In this document: positions 1 through 8,211 of the stretch, piece after piece
Position numbering within the stretch: position 1 is the first letter of the stretch
Layout of the letters: each line of letters starts with the position of its first letter
Assembly (NCBI RefSeq): GCF_947259545.1
Contig: NZ_CAMYMK010000007.1
Coordinates: forward strand, 558,001 to 622,000
Direction: 5' to 3'
Source of the DNA: an uncultured Marinobacter sp.
GTDB lineage: Bacteria; Pseudomonadota; Gammaproteobacteria; Pseudomonadales; Oleiphilaceae
DNA: 64,000 nucleotides
Program-made: the position numbers and the translations under genes
The notes under the pieces: model-generated
Database searches by the model: none
Told to the model about the DNA's origin: nothing
What the model saw: the letters and a program-made list of their open reading frames with translations, nothing else

Positions 1-53
1 CTCGCGACCCCAACCTTGGCAAGGTTGTGCTCTACCAACTGAGCTATTCCCGC
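1..53 (-). tRNA. tRNA-Gly (GCC), partial
   Basis: Read on the minus strand, the 5' part of a tRNA begins at 53 with the acceptor start GCGGGAA, a D-arm (AGCTCAGTTGGTAGAGC) and an anticodon stem-loop with a TTGCCAA loop, giving anticodon GCC (glycine). The gene runs off the left edge of the window, so the T-arm and the 3' end are not seen. Confidence 0.93.
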
Positions 54-158
54 TTGTGGTTGCAGGCTTGATGCCGACAACGGAGGCGTATTCTACGGAT
101 TCGTTCGCAGGCGTCAACCACTTTTTGCCAACTTTTTAACCCCGATCATTCCGGGTGA

Positions 159-887
159 TCAGCTATTATCCAATCCGCTCTTTGTGGCGCTCGCAACCCG
201 GCCAGTCTCGCAGTTCAGATACCCGGATGACTGAAGCCATTTCTGATCCGGATAATACTTGAATACCAGCTGGCCGCCTTTCAGGTTATCCACCACCTGC
301 CGGATCACTTGCTGGTCGACTGCTGGGCAACCATGACTGCGTCCGATCCGACCATAGTCACGAACCCAGTTGTCATTAACGTAATCGGCGCCATGAATCA
401 CTATGGCACGCTGTCGTGCCAGGTCATTGATACCCGGCTCCAACCCGTCAAGCCGCAGGGAATATCCATGCTTGCCGCGGTAGGATTCACTGGCCTTGAA
501 CAGACCAATACTGGACTGGTGGCTTCCCTCAATATTGGAGAACGCGGTGGACTCCAGGTTTCCGGAGTTCTTGCCATGGGCAACCAGATCCCTGAGAACA
601 AGTTGGCCGCTGGCCAGATCGAAAATCCACAGACGTTCCTCACTGGACGGCAGCGAGAAATCAATCACTGCCAGCCGCTCCGGCATTTCAACACCGTTCA
701 ATACTGCACATGAAGAGGCTTTCAATGCCTGTTGCAGAACTTCCACATTCAGCTTGGGGGCTGCACTGGAAAGTCTGGTCAGAAGTGCGCTGTCGAAGGA
801 TGACGCCGTACCCTGCGAGGGAAGAAAAAGCGCTGTTGCCAGCACAAGACCGAAACCCAAACGACCAGCAGTTCGATTTTTCAACAT
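159..887 (-). CDS. YkuD_2-type murein L,D-transpeptidase-like protein, secreted
   Basis: A 242-residue protein with an N-terminal signal peptide (basic MLKNRTAGR, then a hydrophobic stretch to about residue 28). The catalytic motifs of the L,D-transpeptidase (YkuD_2) fold are present: VIHG at about 163-166 and GRSHGCPA at about 182-189, with the nucleophile Cys near 187. Family members cross-link peptidoglycan or attach proteins to it in the periplasm; the precise role here is inferred. It is a single gene, with tRNA-Gly downstream on the same strand and a TetR gene upstream after a gap of about 155 bases. Confidence 0.82.
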   Translation of the reverse strand: MLKNRTAGRLGFGLVLATALFLPSQGTASSFDSALLTRLSSAAPKLNVEVLQQALKASSCAVLNGVEMPERLAVIDFSLPSSEERLWIFDLASGQLVLRDLVAHGKNSGNLESTAFSNIEGSHQSSIGLFKASESYRGKHGYSLRLDGLEPGINDLARQRAIVIHGADYVNDNWVRDYGRIGRSHGCPAVDQQVIRQVVDNLKGGQLVFKYYPDQKWLQSSGYLNCETGRVASATKSGLDNS

Positions 888-1042
888 TCTATAAACCCTG
901 TCAGATCAGCTCAATAAATAGCAAAGCAGGCAAATGGCCCGCGCCTGAGCTCAAGTGTCGGGTATTCTAACAGGGAAAATCGGGAGGTCCGTCAAATCGT
1001 ACGTTTTTTATACAAATCACCACATACAGCGACGTCCGGCCT

Positions 1043-1777
1043 CTATACTCCCAGGATCATGCAAATGATCCTGTGAACCGACTGCTCCAGGGCTTTTGCG
1101 TCCGCCACTCTCCGGTTCAACAAGGTATCGTATCCAAGGCCAAGCACCACGTTGACCAGCAACGAAGCATCCCTGGCGGGCGCCGGCGAGTCGAGTCTGT
1201 GAAGAATCTGCTCCAGGCCGGCTGTCCAGGCACTGCGATAGGTCCGCGCCAGGTCCGCCAACCTTTCGTCCCGCAGCGATTCCATCAGGAATACCTGTTC
1301 TGCCAGTACCTGCTCCCGTCGTTCGGAGAACTGTTGCGTCAGGTACGCCGTGGTGATCGACGTCAGGCGACCTGCCAATTCAAGGCGCCCTTGACCACCG
1401 CGATGAAGCGTATCTTCCGGAATGTTGTCGAGTACCAGATTTATGGTGTCATAGAAACGACTGAGGTCCTCCCGGGCCTTTTCCGCAAACAGCATGAAAG
1501 AATCACTGATCAGCTCGTTGATGTCGCGGAAATAGTAGGTCGTCGACGCCAGCGGCACCCTGGCTTCACGGGCAACGGCCCGATGTTTGATTCCCCGCAA
1601 ACCGTCCCGGGCTGCGATGCGCAGGGTAGCCTCAAGAATCTGCAGGCGCCGGAACTCGCTTTTCGCCCGCGCGGCCTTACGCCCGCTGTAGTGTATCGAT
1701 TCCCGCAAGGATCGATCCTCGGGAAGTTCGCCCGATTTCCATAGACTCAGTACCGGTGCGTGCCCCATGGTTGCCAC
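1043..1777 (-). CDS. TetR/AcrR family transcriptional regulator
   Basis: A 244-residue protein with a TetR-type helix-turn-helix at about residues 43-95: ILEATLRIAARDGL, then the recognition helix region VPLASTTYYF typical of TetR proteins. The C-terminal half is helical and variable, as expected for a ligand-binding and dimerisation domain. The start at 1777 is supported by an AAAGGTGG ribosome site a few bases upstream. About 40 residues precede the HTH, slightly long for the family, so an internal start is possible. The target and ligand cannot be told; the divergent or adjacent genes give no clear clue. Confidence 0.85.
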   Translation of the reverse strand: MATMGHAPVLSLWKSGELPEDRSLRESIHYSGRKAARAKSEFRRLQILEATLRIAARDGLRGIKHRAVAREARVPLASTTYYFRDINELISDSFMLFAEKAREDLSRFYDTINLVLDNIPEDTLHRGGQGRLELAGRLTSITTAYLTQQFSERREQVLAEQVFLMESLRDERLADLARTYRSAWTAGLEQILHRLDSPAPARDASLLVNVVLGLGYDTLLNRRVADAKALEQSVHRIICMILGV

Positions 1778-1941
1778 CTTTTTTCGTCATCCTGACGCCC
1801 GGCGCGAGCCGGTCGCATGGCGGGATTACCCCGATGTTTTGTTACATTTTGTAAATGGTGACGGAAATCGGGGTCACAAACGTTGACGGAGTCGACATTT
1901 TTAGCGGACAAATTGTGCTTGGGGGCTCGGCCAAAAAAACA

Positions 1942-2544
1942 TTATTGACCGAAACGACGCCCCTTCTGCAGATATTCCTCTTCCGCGGGGGTGGAAGGAC
2001 GTTTGAGCGCTGAGTTGCGATGGGGAAAGCGGCCAAACTCGCCAATAATCTCCCGGTGATCGTGTGCTGCCTGCACAAAGCTCTCCATGAACTCGCCCAG
2101 GATGCCGTCGACGGACGCAGCCAGTTGTTCGTAGCATTCAACGGACAGGTCCTGATCCTCAGGGCGTTCCGAGTGCTGCAGCGGCATATACAGAAAGGCT
2201 CTCTGCACCGGCGGCAACATCATATCCTGGCCTTTATTCATGGCCTGCCTGGTCAGTATTCTTGCGGTTTTGTCATGCTCGTAAGCAAGCGCACTGCCAC
2301 GGTAGATATTCCGGGAAAACTGATCCAGCAAAATGATCTCCGCCAGTGCGCCCCCCGCCTGCTTCCTCCAGTGCGCAAGGCCACTCTCGGAGGCAAACAA
2401 TACAAGGGACAGGAATCGGTAACGGATTTCCTGATCAAACCTGCGGTCAGAGCGGAACCACCGATCACGATGAAAGCGGTCAGGTAATCCCTCCTCGTCA
2501 AGTTCACCGAACCAGAAATCCAGAATGTCATTCCAATCGAACAT
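1942..2544 (-). CDS. DUF924 family protein
   Basis: A 200-residue soluble protein with the hallmark DUF924 pattern: an N-terminal ILDFWFGE motif, LILLDQFSRNIYRG-like sequence in the middle (here EIILLDQFSRNIYRG) and FLYMPLQHSE. DUF924 proteins are alpha-helical with a tetratricopeptide-like fold; their biochemical role is not established. No signal peptide or membrane segment is seen. It is transcribed alone, divergently from the CbiX-like gene. Confidence 0.85.
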   Translation of the reverse strand: MFDWNDILDFWFGELDEEGLPDRFHRDRWFRSDRRFDQEIRYRFLSLVLFASESGLAHWRKQAGGALAEIILLDQFSRNIYRGSALAYEHDKTARILTRQAMNKGQDMMLPPVQRAFLYMPLQHSERPEDQDLSVECYEQLAASVDGILGEFMESFVQAAHDHREIIGEFGRFPHRNSALKRPSTPAEEEYLQKGRRFGQ

Positions 2545-2629
2545 ATAAAGCTACACCCCCACGCCAGTCAGGAGCCCTATCCTGCTACACTTTATGACAT
2601 TGGGGCCAGTACTGTTTACAGGAGAGATC

Positions 2630-2998
2630 ATGCCCGACGAACACCGGATTATTCTTCTTGCACACGGCAGCAGCGACAAGCGCTGGTGCGACACCTTCGA
2701 ACAATTGGCCGCACCAACCGTCAGTTCGGTCCCAGGCTCCCGTATTGCCTACATGGAACTGGCCACGCCCTCCATGGAACAGGTGGTCGAGCAGGGCGTG
2801 AATGAAGGCGTCCGTAACTTTACCGTCGTCCCCCTTTTTCTGGCCGCCGGGCGCCACCTCCGCAAGGATGTACCGGCCATGATCCGGTCGCTGGAGGAAA
2901 ACCACGGCATTTCCATCCATCTCGCACCACCAATCGGAGAAAATCCCCAACTTGGTGAAGCCATTCGCGATGTGGTTACTCAGGGATTGGCGAAATAA
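2630..2998 (+). CDS. CbiX-like (sirohydrochlorin chelatase) domain protein
   Basis: A 122-residue single-domain protein of the small CbiX type. The two family histidines are present: LLAHGSSD near the N-terminus and VPLFLAAGRHLRKDVP around residue 80. Small CbiX proteins insert cobalt or nickel into sirohydrochlorin, but many short members in heterotrophs have no proven substrate. The start at 2630 is preferred because CAGGAGA lies just upstream; a longer in-frame start at 2594 lacks a ribosome site and adds 12 residues not expected in the family. The SDR gene follows on the same strand after about 40 bases. Confidence 0.82.
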   Translation: MPDEHRIILLAHGSSDKRWCDTFEQLAAPTVSSVPGSRIAYMELATPSMEQVVEQGVNEGVRNFTVVPLFLAAGRHLRKDVPAMIRSLEENHGISIHLAPPIGENPQLGEAIRDVVTQGLAK

Positions 2999-3039
2999 AC
3001 AGGTCCGGCACTCAGGGACCGCGATAAGGGAGTTATCCA

Positions 3040-3942
3040 ATGAGCCATCGTATTCTAGTCACGGGAGGCACCGGATTCATCGGTCAGGTGCTGTGCCCGA
3101 AACTGATCGCCAAGGGCTACAGCCTGACGGTGCTCAGCCGCCAGGGTGAGACAGACGTTCGGGCCGCCTGCGGCCGGGTGGAGGCGATTTCAAACCTGGA
3201 TCTGCTGAAAGGGCACCCTGGCTTTGACGGCATCATCAATCTGGCCGGCGAAGGCATCGCGGACAAACGCTGGAGCCACCAGCGCAAACAGGCGCTGAGG
3301 GATAGCCGCATTGGCCTGACCCGCCAACTGGTGTCCGTGGTCAAAAGCTGGGGCGTCAAACCCGGGGTACTGGTTTCAGGATCGGCGGTGGGGTTCTACG
3401 GCAACCAGGAAGGCATCCGTGTTACCGAAGACACCCCTCCAAACGACGAGTTTACCCATCGTCTCTGTAGAGACTGGGAAGCTGAAGCGGTAAAACTTGA
3501 GGCAGAAGGCGTCCGGGTCTGTCTGTCCCGAACCGGCGTGGTCGCAGGTCCTGGGGGCGGCTTCCTCCAACGCATGCTGTTACCGTTCCGCCTCGGCCTC
3601 GGTGGGCGCCTGGGGAGCGGAGATCAGTACATGCCATGGGTTCACCGGGACGATGTCGTTGCGGCACTGATTTTCATGCTGGAATCTGAGAATGCAACCG
3701 GCCCTTATAATGTGGTCAGCCCCAATCCAGTGACCAACCGGGACTTCACCCGCTGCCTGGCCAGGGTCCTCAAAAGGCCAGCCATTTTCCCGGCGCCCGC
3801 ACCGGTGCTGAAACTGGCCCTGGGTGAAATGTCCCGTCTCCTGTTAACCGGACAACAGGCCATTCCACAACGGCTGATGCAACAGGACTTCCAGTTTACC
3901 TATCCCGACTTAACGGAAGCATTGAAGGACTGCGTCCGATGA
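3040..3942 (+). CDS. TIGR01777-type SDR epimerase (YfcH-like)
   Basis: A 300-residue atypical short-chain dehydrogenase. The NAD(P)-binding Rossmann motif TGGTGFIG is at residues 8-15 and the NLAGEGIADKRW segment near residue 68 is diagnostic of the TIGR01777/SDR39U1 group (E. coli YfcH), with a C-terminal DUF1731-like tail. Substrate and pathway are unknown for the family. The ribosome site is AAGGGAG before 3040. It may be co-transcribed with the CbiX-like gene. Confidence 0.85.
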   Translation: MSHRILVTGGTGFIGQVLCPKLIAKGYSLTVLSRQGETDVRAACGRVEAISNLDLLKGHPGFDGIINLAGEGIADKRWSHQRKQALRDSRIGLTRQLVSVVKSWGVKPGVLVSGSAVGFYGNQEGIRVTEDTPPNDEFTHRLCRDWEAEAVKLEAEGVRVCLSRTGVVAGPGGGFLQRMLLPFRLGLGGRLGSGDQYMPWVHRDDVVAALIFMLESENATGPYNVVSPNPVTNRDFTRCLARVLKRPAIFPAPAPVLKLALGEMSRLLLTGQQAIPQRLMQQDFQFTYPDLTEALKDCVR

Positions 3943-3990
3943 ATTCATTGCCCGCATGGAGCCAAAATGTAACTTTTTTGGAAAAACTGT

Positions 3991-4019
3991 TTGACAGCGA
4001 ATAAAGCCTTACTTAATAT
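3991..4019 (+). promoter_or_regulatory. Promoter of tRNA-Glu
   Basis: A perfect -35 TTGACA (3991-3996) is followed after 17 bases by TAATAT (4014-4019). The bases after it are GC-rich (cgcgccacctcg), like the discriminator of stringently controlled stable-RNA promoters. tRNA-Glu starts about 35 bases downstream. Confidence 0.6.
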
Positions 4020-4058
4020 ACGCGCCACCTCGACGAGGCAAGTCAGTAAGAACGTTGC

Positions 4059-4134
4059 GTCCCCTTCGTCTAGTGGCCTAGGACTCCGCCCTTTCACGGC
4101 GGCAACAGGGGTTCGAACCCCCTAGGGGACGCCA
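4059..4134 (+). tRNA. tRNA-Glu (TTC)
   Basis: A complete 76-base cloverleaf with CCA encoded. The acceptor stem GTCCCCT pairs with AGGGGAC, the anticodon stem CCGCC/GGCGG encloses a CTTTCAC loop (anticodon TTC), and the T-arm GGGGTTCGAACCCC is perfect. Glutamate isotype. Confidence 0.97.
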
Positions 4135-4147
4135 ATTTTTACCGACT

Positions 4148-4303
4148 CTAAACAGTCTTTCCGGACTGGTGAGTACCCCCTTTTAAACCCTTTCCGCTGT
4201 GGCGCTTGGCATCCTTCATCACGAAGATCCCTACACCCACAAAAAAAGCCAAAATCAGCAATACTGTCAAAATCCCGGCAATCACAACCGCGTCCATATA
4301 CAT
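4148..4303 (-). CDS. Small single-pass membrane protein (51 aa)
   Basis: A 51-residue open frame: N-terminal MYMDAVV, one strongly hydrophobic segment at about 5-29 (IAGILTVLLILAFFVGVGIF), then a basic tail containing MKDAKRH and KSGKG-like sequence. The start at 4303 is preferred because GGGAGA lies 7 bases upstream; an ATG two codons later is also possible. The topology would be N-out or N-in with a cytoplasmic basic tail by the positive-inside rule. I cannot assign it to a family; it resembles short membrane proteins of the DUF3149 kind in size and layout only. It is convergent with tRNA-Glu. Confidence 0.6.
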   Translation of the reverse strand: MYMDAVVIAGILTVLLILAFFVGVGIFVMKDAKRHSGKGLKGGTHQSGKTV

Positions 4304-4546
4304 AATCCGATCTCCCTTAATCATTTCACCTGATTAGCCTCAGATTACGCGTTACACGCGGATGCCTTATTGACCTGAATCAAACCAACGGACACCACGC
4401 ATTCTTTTTAAAAGCCGGAACCACACCACATTTCTCCAGGGTTTTCCTTTATCAACAAGGCACTTGAGACGAACTGCTGCTATAGTCCTCAGGATAAGGA
4501 ACCGTTCGTCCCACGAATACCTCGTCAGGGTGGCTGAAGTAACGAC

Positions 4547-6964
4547 ATGCAGAAACTGTCGACACGTCTCCAACGTTTTCGAACGGGCTCTCCCCTGTCG
4601 TTCCGGCTACTCGCCTGGATACTTCTCTTCAGCTCTGCGTTCACACTGATTGCCTCTGCCATACAACTCTATTCTGACTACAGCAAAGATCTTCTGCGAA
4701 TCGACAACCGCATGAATGTGGTAGAAACCGGTTACGCCTCCAGCCTTGCCCGCAGCCTGTGGGCATTGGACCAGAAACTGCTCCAGACCCAAATGGAAGG
4801 TATTCTCAGCCTTCCGGACATTGTCCACCTGAGACTCCGCATTGAGCCCGATTCAGAACTGGTCATGGGCAAAGTGCCGCCGGACGCACGAACCACCTCC
4901 CACAGCTTTGAGCTCATCCACCAGGGGGATGAAATGTTCAAGCTCGGAGAACTGACCGTGACCGCGGACCTTGACCGCGTGTACGGCGAAATGAAACGAA
5001 AGGTCGGGGTTATCCTCATCACCCAGTTCTTCAAAACATTTCTGGTTTCCATTCTTATTATCTGGATTTTCCAGTATTTCGTGGCCCGCCACCTTTCCAC
5101 CATGGCGAACTATGCCCGCCATTTTTCACTGACCAATCTTGCCGAACCACTCAAGCTTGATCGGCCGGACACCCCGTTGAACCGCAGGGACGAGCTGGCT
5201 CAGGTCACCGATGCCATTAACCAGATGCGTGACCGATTGAATGAGGATGTCGCCCGCCAGGAACGGGATGCCGCGCAAATCCGGAAGTTCTCCAAGGCCC
5301 TTGAGCAGAGCCCCTCGTCAGTGCTGATCTGTGACCGCCAATGGCGCATTGAATTTGCCAACCAGAAATTCACCCAGCTGACCGGCCATGACGCCAAAGA
5401 CATCATCGGCAAACACCCCGGCGCCATCTCCGATAACACGACGGACCACAGGGAAACACGGCACATGTGGCAATCCATTCGTCTTCAGGTCCAGCGGGTT
5501 GGCGTCTGGCAAGGGGAAGTCAACAGCGTGCGGCGCAATGGCGAGCGTTTCTGGGAACAGCTGATAGTAACGCCCATCAAGAACTCCAAGGGTGAAGCAA
5601 CAGGCTATCTCATTCTTGGTGAAGACATCAGCATCCGTAAACGGTACGAGCAGCAACTGCTACGCCAGGCCAACTATGACATCCTCACCGGTCTGCCAAA
5701 CCGGATGCTTGCCCTTGATCGCCTGAAGCTGGCGCTTGCCCAGGCCAGACGGGAAAATTCACTGGTTGGCGTCATGTTTCTGGACCTCGATAACTTCAAG
5801 CATATCAATGACACCATGGGGCACGATGCCGGCGACAACCTGTTGATCGAGGCGGCCCGCCGTATTTCCAGCTGCCTCCGTGGCACCAGCACGGTTGCCC
5901 GACTTGGCGGCGATGAATTTCTGGTGATCCTGCCAGGGCTGACGGGCGCCGACGCCACATCCCAGGTGGCAGAGCGGATACTGAAGACCTTCGAACCAGC
6001 CTACCTGCTCAGCAATCAGGAAGTCTTTGTTACGACCAGTATTGGCATCGCGATTTTCCCGACCGACTCGGATAACAGTGGCACCCTGCTGCAACACGCT
6101 GACGCTGCCATGTACCAGGCCAAGCACCGGGGCAAGAGCTCCTACTCCCATTTTGTCCCCGAGATGACAGAAGTGTCTCACGACCGGCTGCAGATGGAAT
6201 CCCGAATGCGCCGCGCACTGGAGCAGAACGAATTCGAACTCTACTTCCAGCCTATCGTCCAGACAGACACTGGCGCCCTTTCCTCCGCGGAGGCACTGAT
6301 TCGATGGAACAATGCCAGCATGGGCATGGTTATGCCGGATCGCTTCATCCCGCTGGCCGAAGAAACCGGGCTGATCATTCCTATTGGTGAATGGGTGCTC
6401 CATGAGGCTTGTCACAAGGCCATGAGATGGCGTGAAATCACTGGCACCAAAGTCGGTGTCTCGGTTAATGTATCCCCTCGCCAGTTCCGTGACCCAAGCT
6501 TCAGCAACACTGTCCTGAACGCACTCGAAGCCAGCGGCCTCGAGGCCGAATGCCTTGAGCTGGAAATCACAGAGCGACTGATACTCGATAACACCATTGA
6601 AACCGCAGAGATCCTGAAGCACCTGGACCATGCCGGAATCCGACTTTCGGTGGACGATTTCGGCACAGGATACTCCGCCCTGAGCTATCTCAAGAGCTAC
6701 CCCTTCGATACCCTGAAAATTGACAAATCCTTTGTCCAGGATGTCCTCAAGGAGCAGGACGACGCATCCCTGGTCAGGGCCATCATTAACATGGCCCACA
6801 GCCTCGGGTTGAGGGTCATCGCCGAGGGGGTGGAAGAAGAAGAACAGACCCACTTCCTGCAGCGTGAAGGTTGTGACTACTCCCAGGGTTATTTCTATAG
6901 CCGTCCGATGCCGGAAGAAGAATTCGAAAAGTGGCTAAGCACCAATCATCGCGCTAAAGCCTGA
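4547..6964 (+). CDS. Membrane PAS-GGDEF-EAL cyclic-di-GMP enzyme
   Basis: An 805-residue protein. Two membrane helices (about 19-42 and 152-178) flank a periplasmic sensor region; then a HAMP-like linker, a PAS domain (about 245-365), GGDEF (about 375-540, motif GGDEF at 454) and EAL (about 550-800). The EAL catalytic set is intact: EAL near 582, NVSPRQF, LEITER, VDDFGTG, KIDKSF, AEGVE. The product-inhibition I-site upstream of GGDEF reads RGTS rather than RxxD, so feedback by c-di-GMP is probably absent. It can thus plausibly make and degrade c-di-GMP; which activity dominates is not visible. ackA starts 23 bases downstream on the same strand. Confidence 0.93.
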   Translation: MQKLSTRLQRFRTGSPLSFRLLAWILLFSSAFTLIASAIQLYSDYSKDLLRIDNRMNVVETGYASSLARSLWALDQKLLQTQMEGILSLPDIVHLRLRIEPDSELVMGKVPPDARTTSHSFELIHQGDEMFKLGELTVTADLDRVYGEMKRKVGVILITQFFKTFLVSILIIWIFQYFVARHLSTMANYARHFSLTNLAEPLKLDRPDTPLNRRDELAQVTDAINQMRDRLNEDVARQERDAAQIRKFSKALEQSPSSVLICDRQWRIEFANQKFTQLTGHDAKDIIGKHPGAISDNTTDHRETRHMWQSIRLQVQRVGVWQGEVNSVRRNGERFWEQLIVTPIKNSKGEATGYLILGEDISIRKRYEQQLLRQANYDILTGLPNRMLALDRLKLALAQARRENSLVGVMFLDLDNFKHINDTMGHDAGDNLLIEAARRISSCLRGTSTVARLGGDEFLVILPGLTGADATSQVAERILKTFEPAYLLSNQEVFVTTSIGIAIFPTDSDNSGTLLQHADAAMYQAKHRGKSSYSHFVPEMTEVSHDRLQMESRMRRALEQNEFELYFQPIVQTDTGALSSAEALIRWNNASMGMVMPDRFIPLAEETGLIIPIGEWVLHEACHKAMRWREITGTKVGVSVNVSPRQFRDPSFSNTVLNALEASGLEAECLELEITERLILDNTIETAEILKHLDHAGIRLSVDDFGTGYSALSYLKSYPFDTLKIDKSFVQDVLKEQDDASLVRAIINMAHSLGLRVIAEGVEEEEQTHFLQREGCDYSQGYFYSRPMPEEEFEKWLSTNHRAKA

Positions 6965-6987
6965 CACGTACCAGAACGGACCCACCC

Positions 6988-8184
6988 ATGTCAGACACCA
7001 TACTTGTTGTAAACTGTGGCAGCTCTTCCCTGAAAGTTGCCCTGTTTGATCTTAACCTCAATCAACTGACGTCGGCACTGGCCGAAAGACTTGGCAAACA
7101 GGATGCTTTCGCCAGCGTTCCGGGCTATTCCGGGGACATTCCACTAGCAGGCGAAGGCGGACATCGGGAAGCCTTTCAGGCCATCGTATCGACATTCCGG
7201 GATCTCAATCTGCTGACCTCACCTCCTGTGGCCATTGGTCATCGCGTGGTGCACGGCGGAGAGACCTTCCGCGAGGCCGCGCTGATAAACGATGACGTCC
7301 GGCGGGCCATTGAGGAATGCGCAGGCCTGGCCCCGCTTCACAACCCGGTTAACCTCACAGGCATAGAAGCCACCACCGAACTGTTCCCTGAGGCCCCTCA
7401 GGTGGCGGTGTTCGATACCGCCTTCCACCAGACACTGCCGCGGCACGCCTATCTATATGCGGTACCATACCGGTTCTACCGCGACTGGGGTGTTCGCCGG
7501 TACGGTTTCCACGGCACCAGTCACAACTTCATGGCCACGGAAGCAGCCCGCCTACTGGGTAAGGTACCGGGTGAAACGTCCATCATCTCGGCGCACCTGG
7601 GCAACGGTTGCAGCATCACTGCCATCCGCGATGGCCGCAGTGTGGATACCAGTATGGGGCTCACTCCACTCGAAGGTCTGGTAATGGGCACCCGTAGTGG
7701 TGACATCGACCCCGGGCTGTTCGATTTCCTGAAAACCAAGGAGATCAGCGCCGAGGACCTCCACCGGATTCTCAATAACGAAAGCGGCTTATTGGGGCTC
7801 TCGGAAAAGACCAATGACATGAGAACGCTCAGCGAACTGGCCGAACAGGGCCATGAACCCTCCCTTGTGGCCATTGAGGTGTTCTGCTTTCGCCTGGCAC
7901 GGTACATCAGTGCGATGATGGCCTCACTCAGTGAGCTGGACGCCCTGGTATTCACCGGTGGGATCGGGGAAAACAGCGCCATGGTCAGGATCAGAACCCT
8001 CAGCCATCTCAAACTGGCCGGTTTCGCCATTGAGCCTTCCCTCAATCAGCAGCACGGTAAGCAAACGAATGGCCGTATCGACCGGGAGGACAGCCGTTTC
8101 AAGGTGATGGTCATTCCGACCAACGAAGAACGGGTCATCGCCAGCGAAGCCCTGCAAACCAGCGGCGCCATTCGCCAACGTTGA
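6988..8184 (+). CDS. ackA: Acetate kinase
   Basis: A 398-residue cytoplasmic enzyme that interconverts acetyl phosphate plus ADP with acetate plus ATP. The N-terminal phosphate-binding motif NCGSSSLK (9-16), the family signature RRYGFHGTSH near 170, the GTRSGDID segment and the C-terminal FTGGIGENS motif are all intact, and the length is typical. No strong Shine-Dalgarno sequence precedes the ATG at 6988. It sits between the GGDEF-EAL gene and pta with short gaps, so the three may form one transcript. Confidence 0.97.
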   Translation: MSDTILVVNCGSSSLKVALFDLNLNQLTSALAERLGKQDAFASVPGYSGDIPLAGEGGHREAFQAIVSTFRDLNLLTSPPVAIGHRVVHGGETFREAALINDDVRRAIEECAGLAPLHNPVNLTGIEATTELFPEAPQVAVFDTAFHQTLPRHAYLYAVPYRFYRDWGVRRYGFHGTSHNFMATEAARLLGKVPGETSIISAHLGNGCSITAIRDGRSVDTSMGLTPLEGLVMGTRSGDIDPGLFDFLKTKEISAEDLHRILNNESGLLGLSEKTNDMRTLSELAEQGHEPSLVAIEVFCFRLARYISAMMASLSELDALVFTGGIGENSAMVRIRTLSHLKLAGFAIEPSLNQQHGKQTNGRIDREDSRFKVMVIPTNEERVIASEALQTSGAIRQR

Positions 8185-8211
8185 ATACGCAACACCTGCA
8201 AGGAAATCTGT

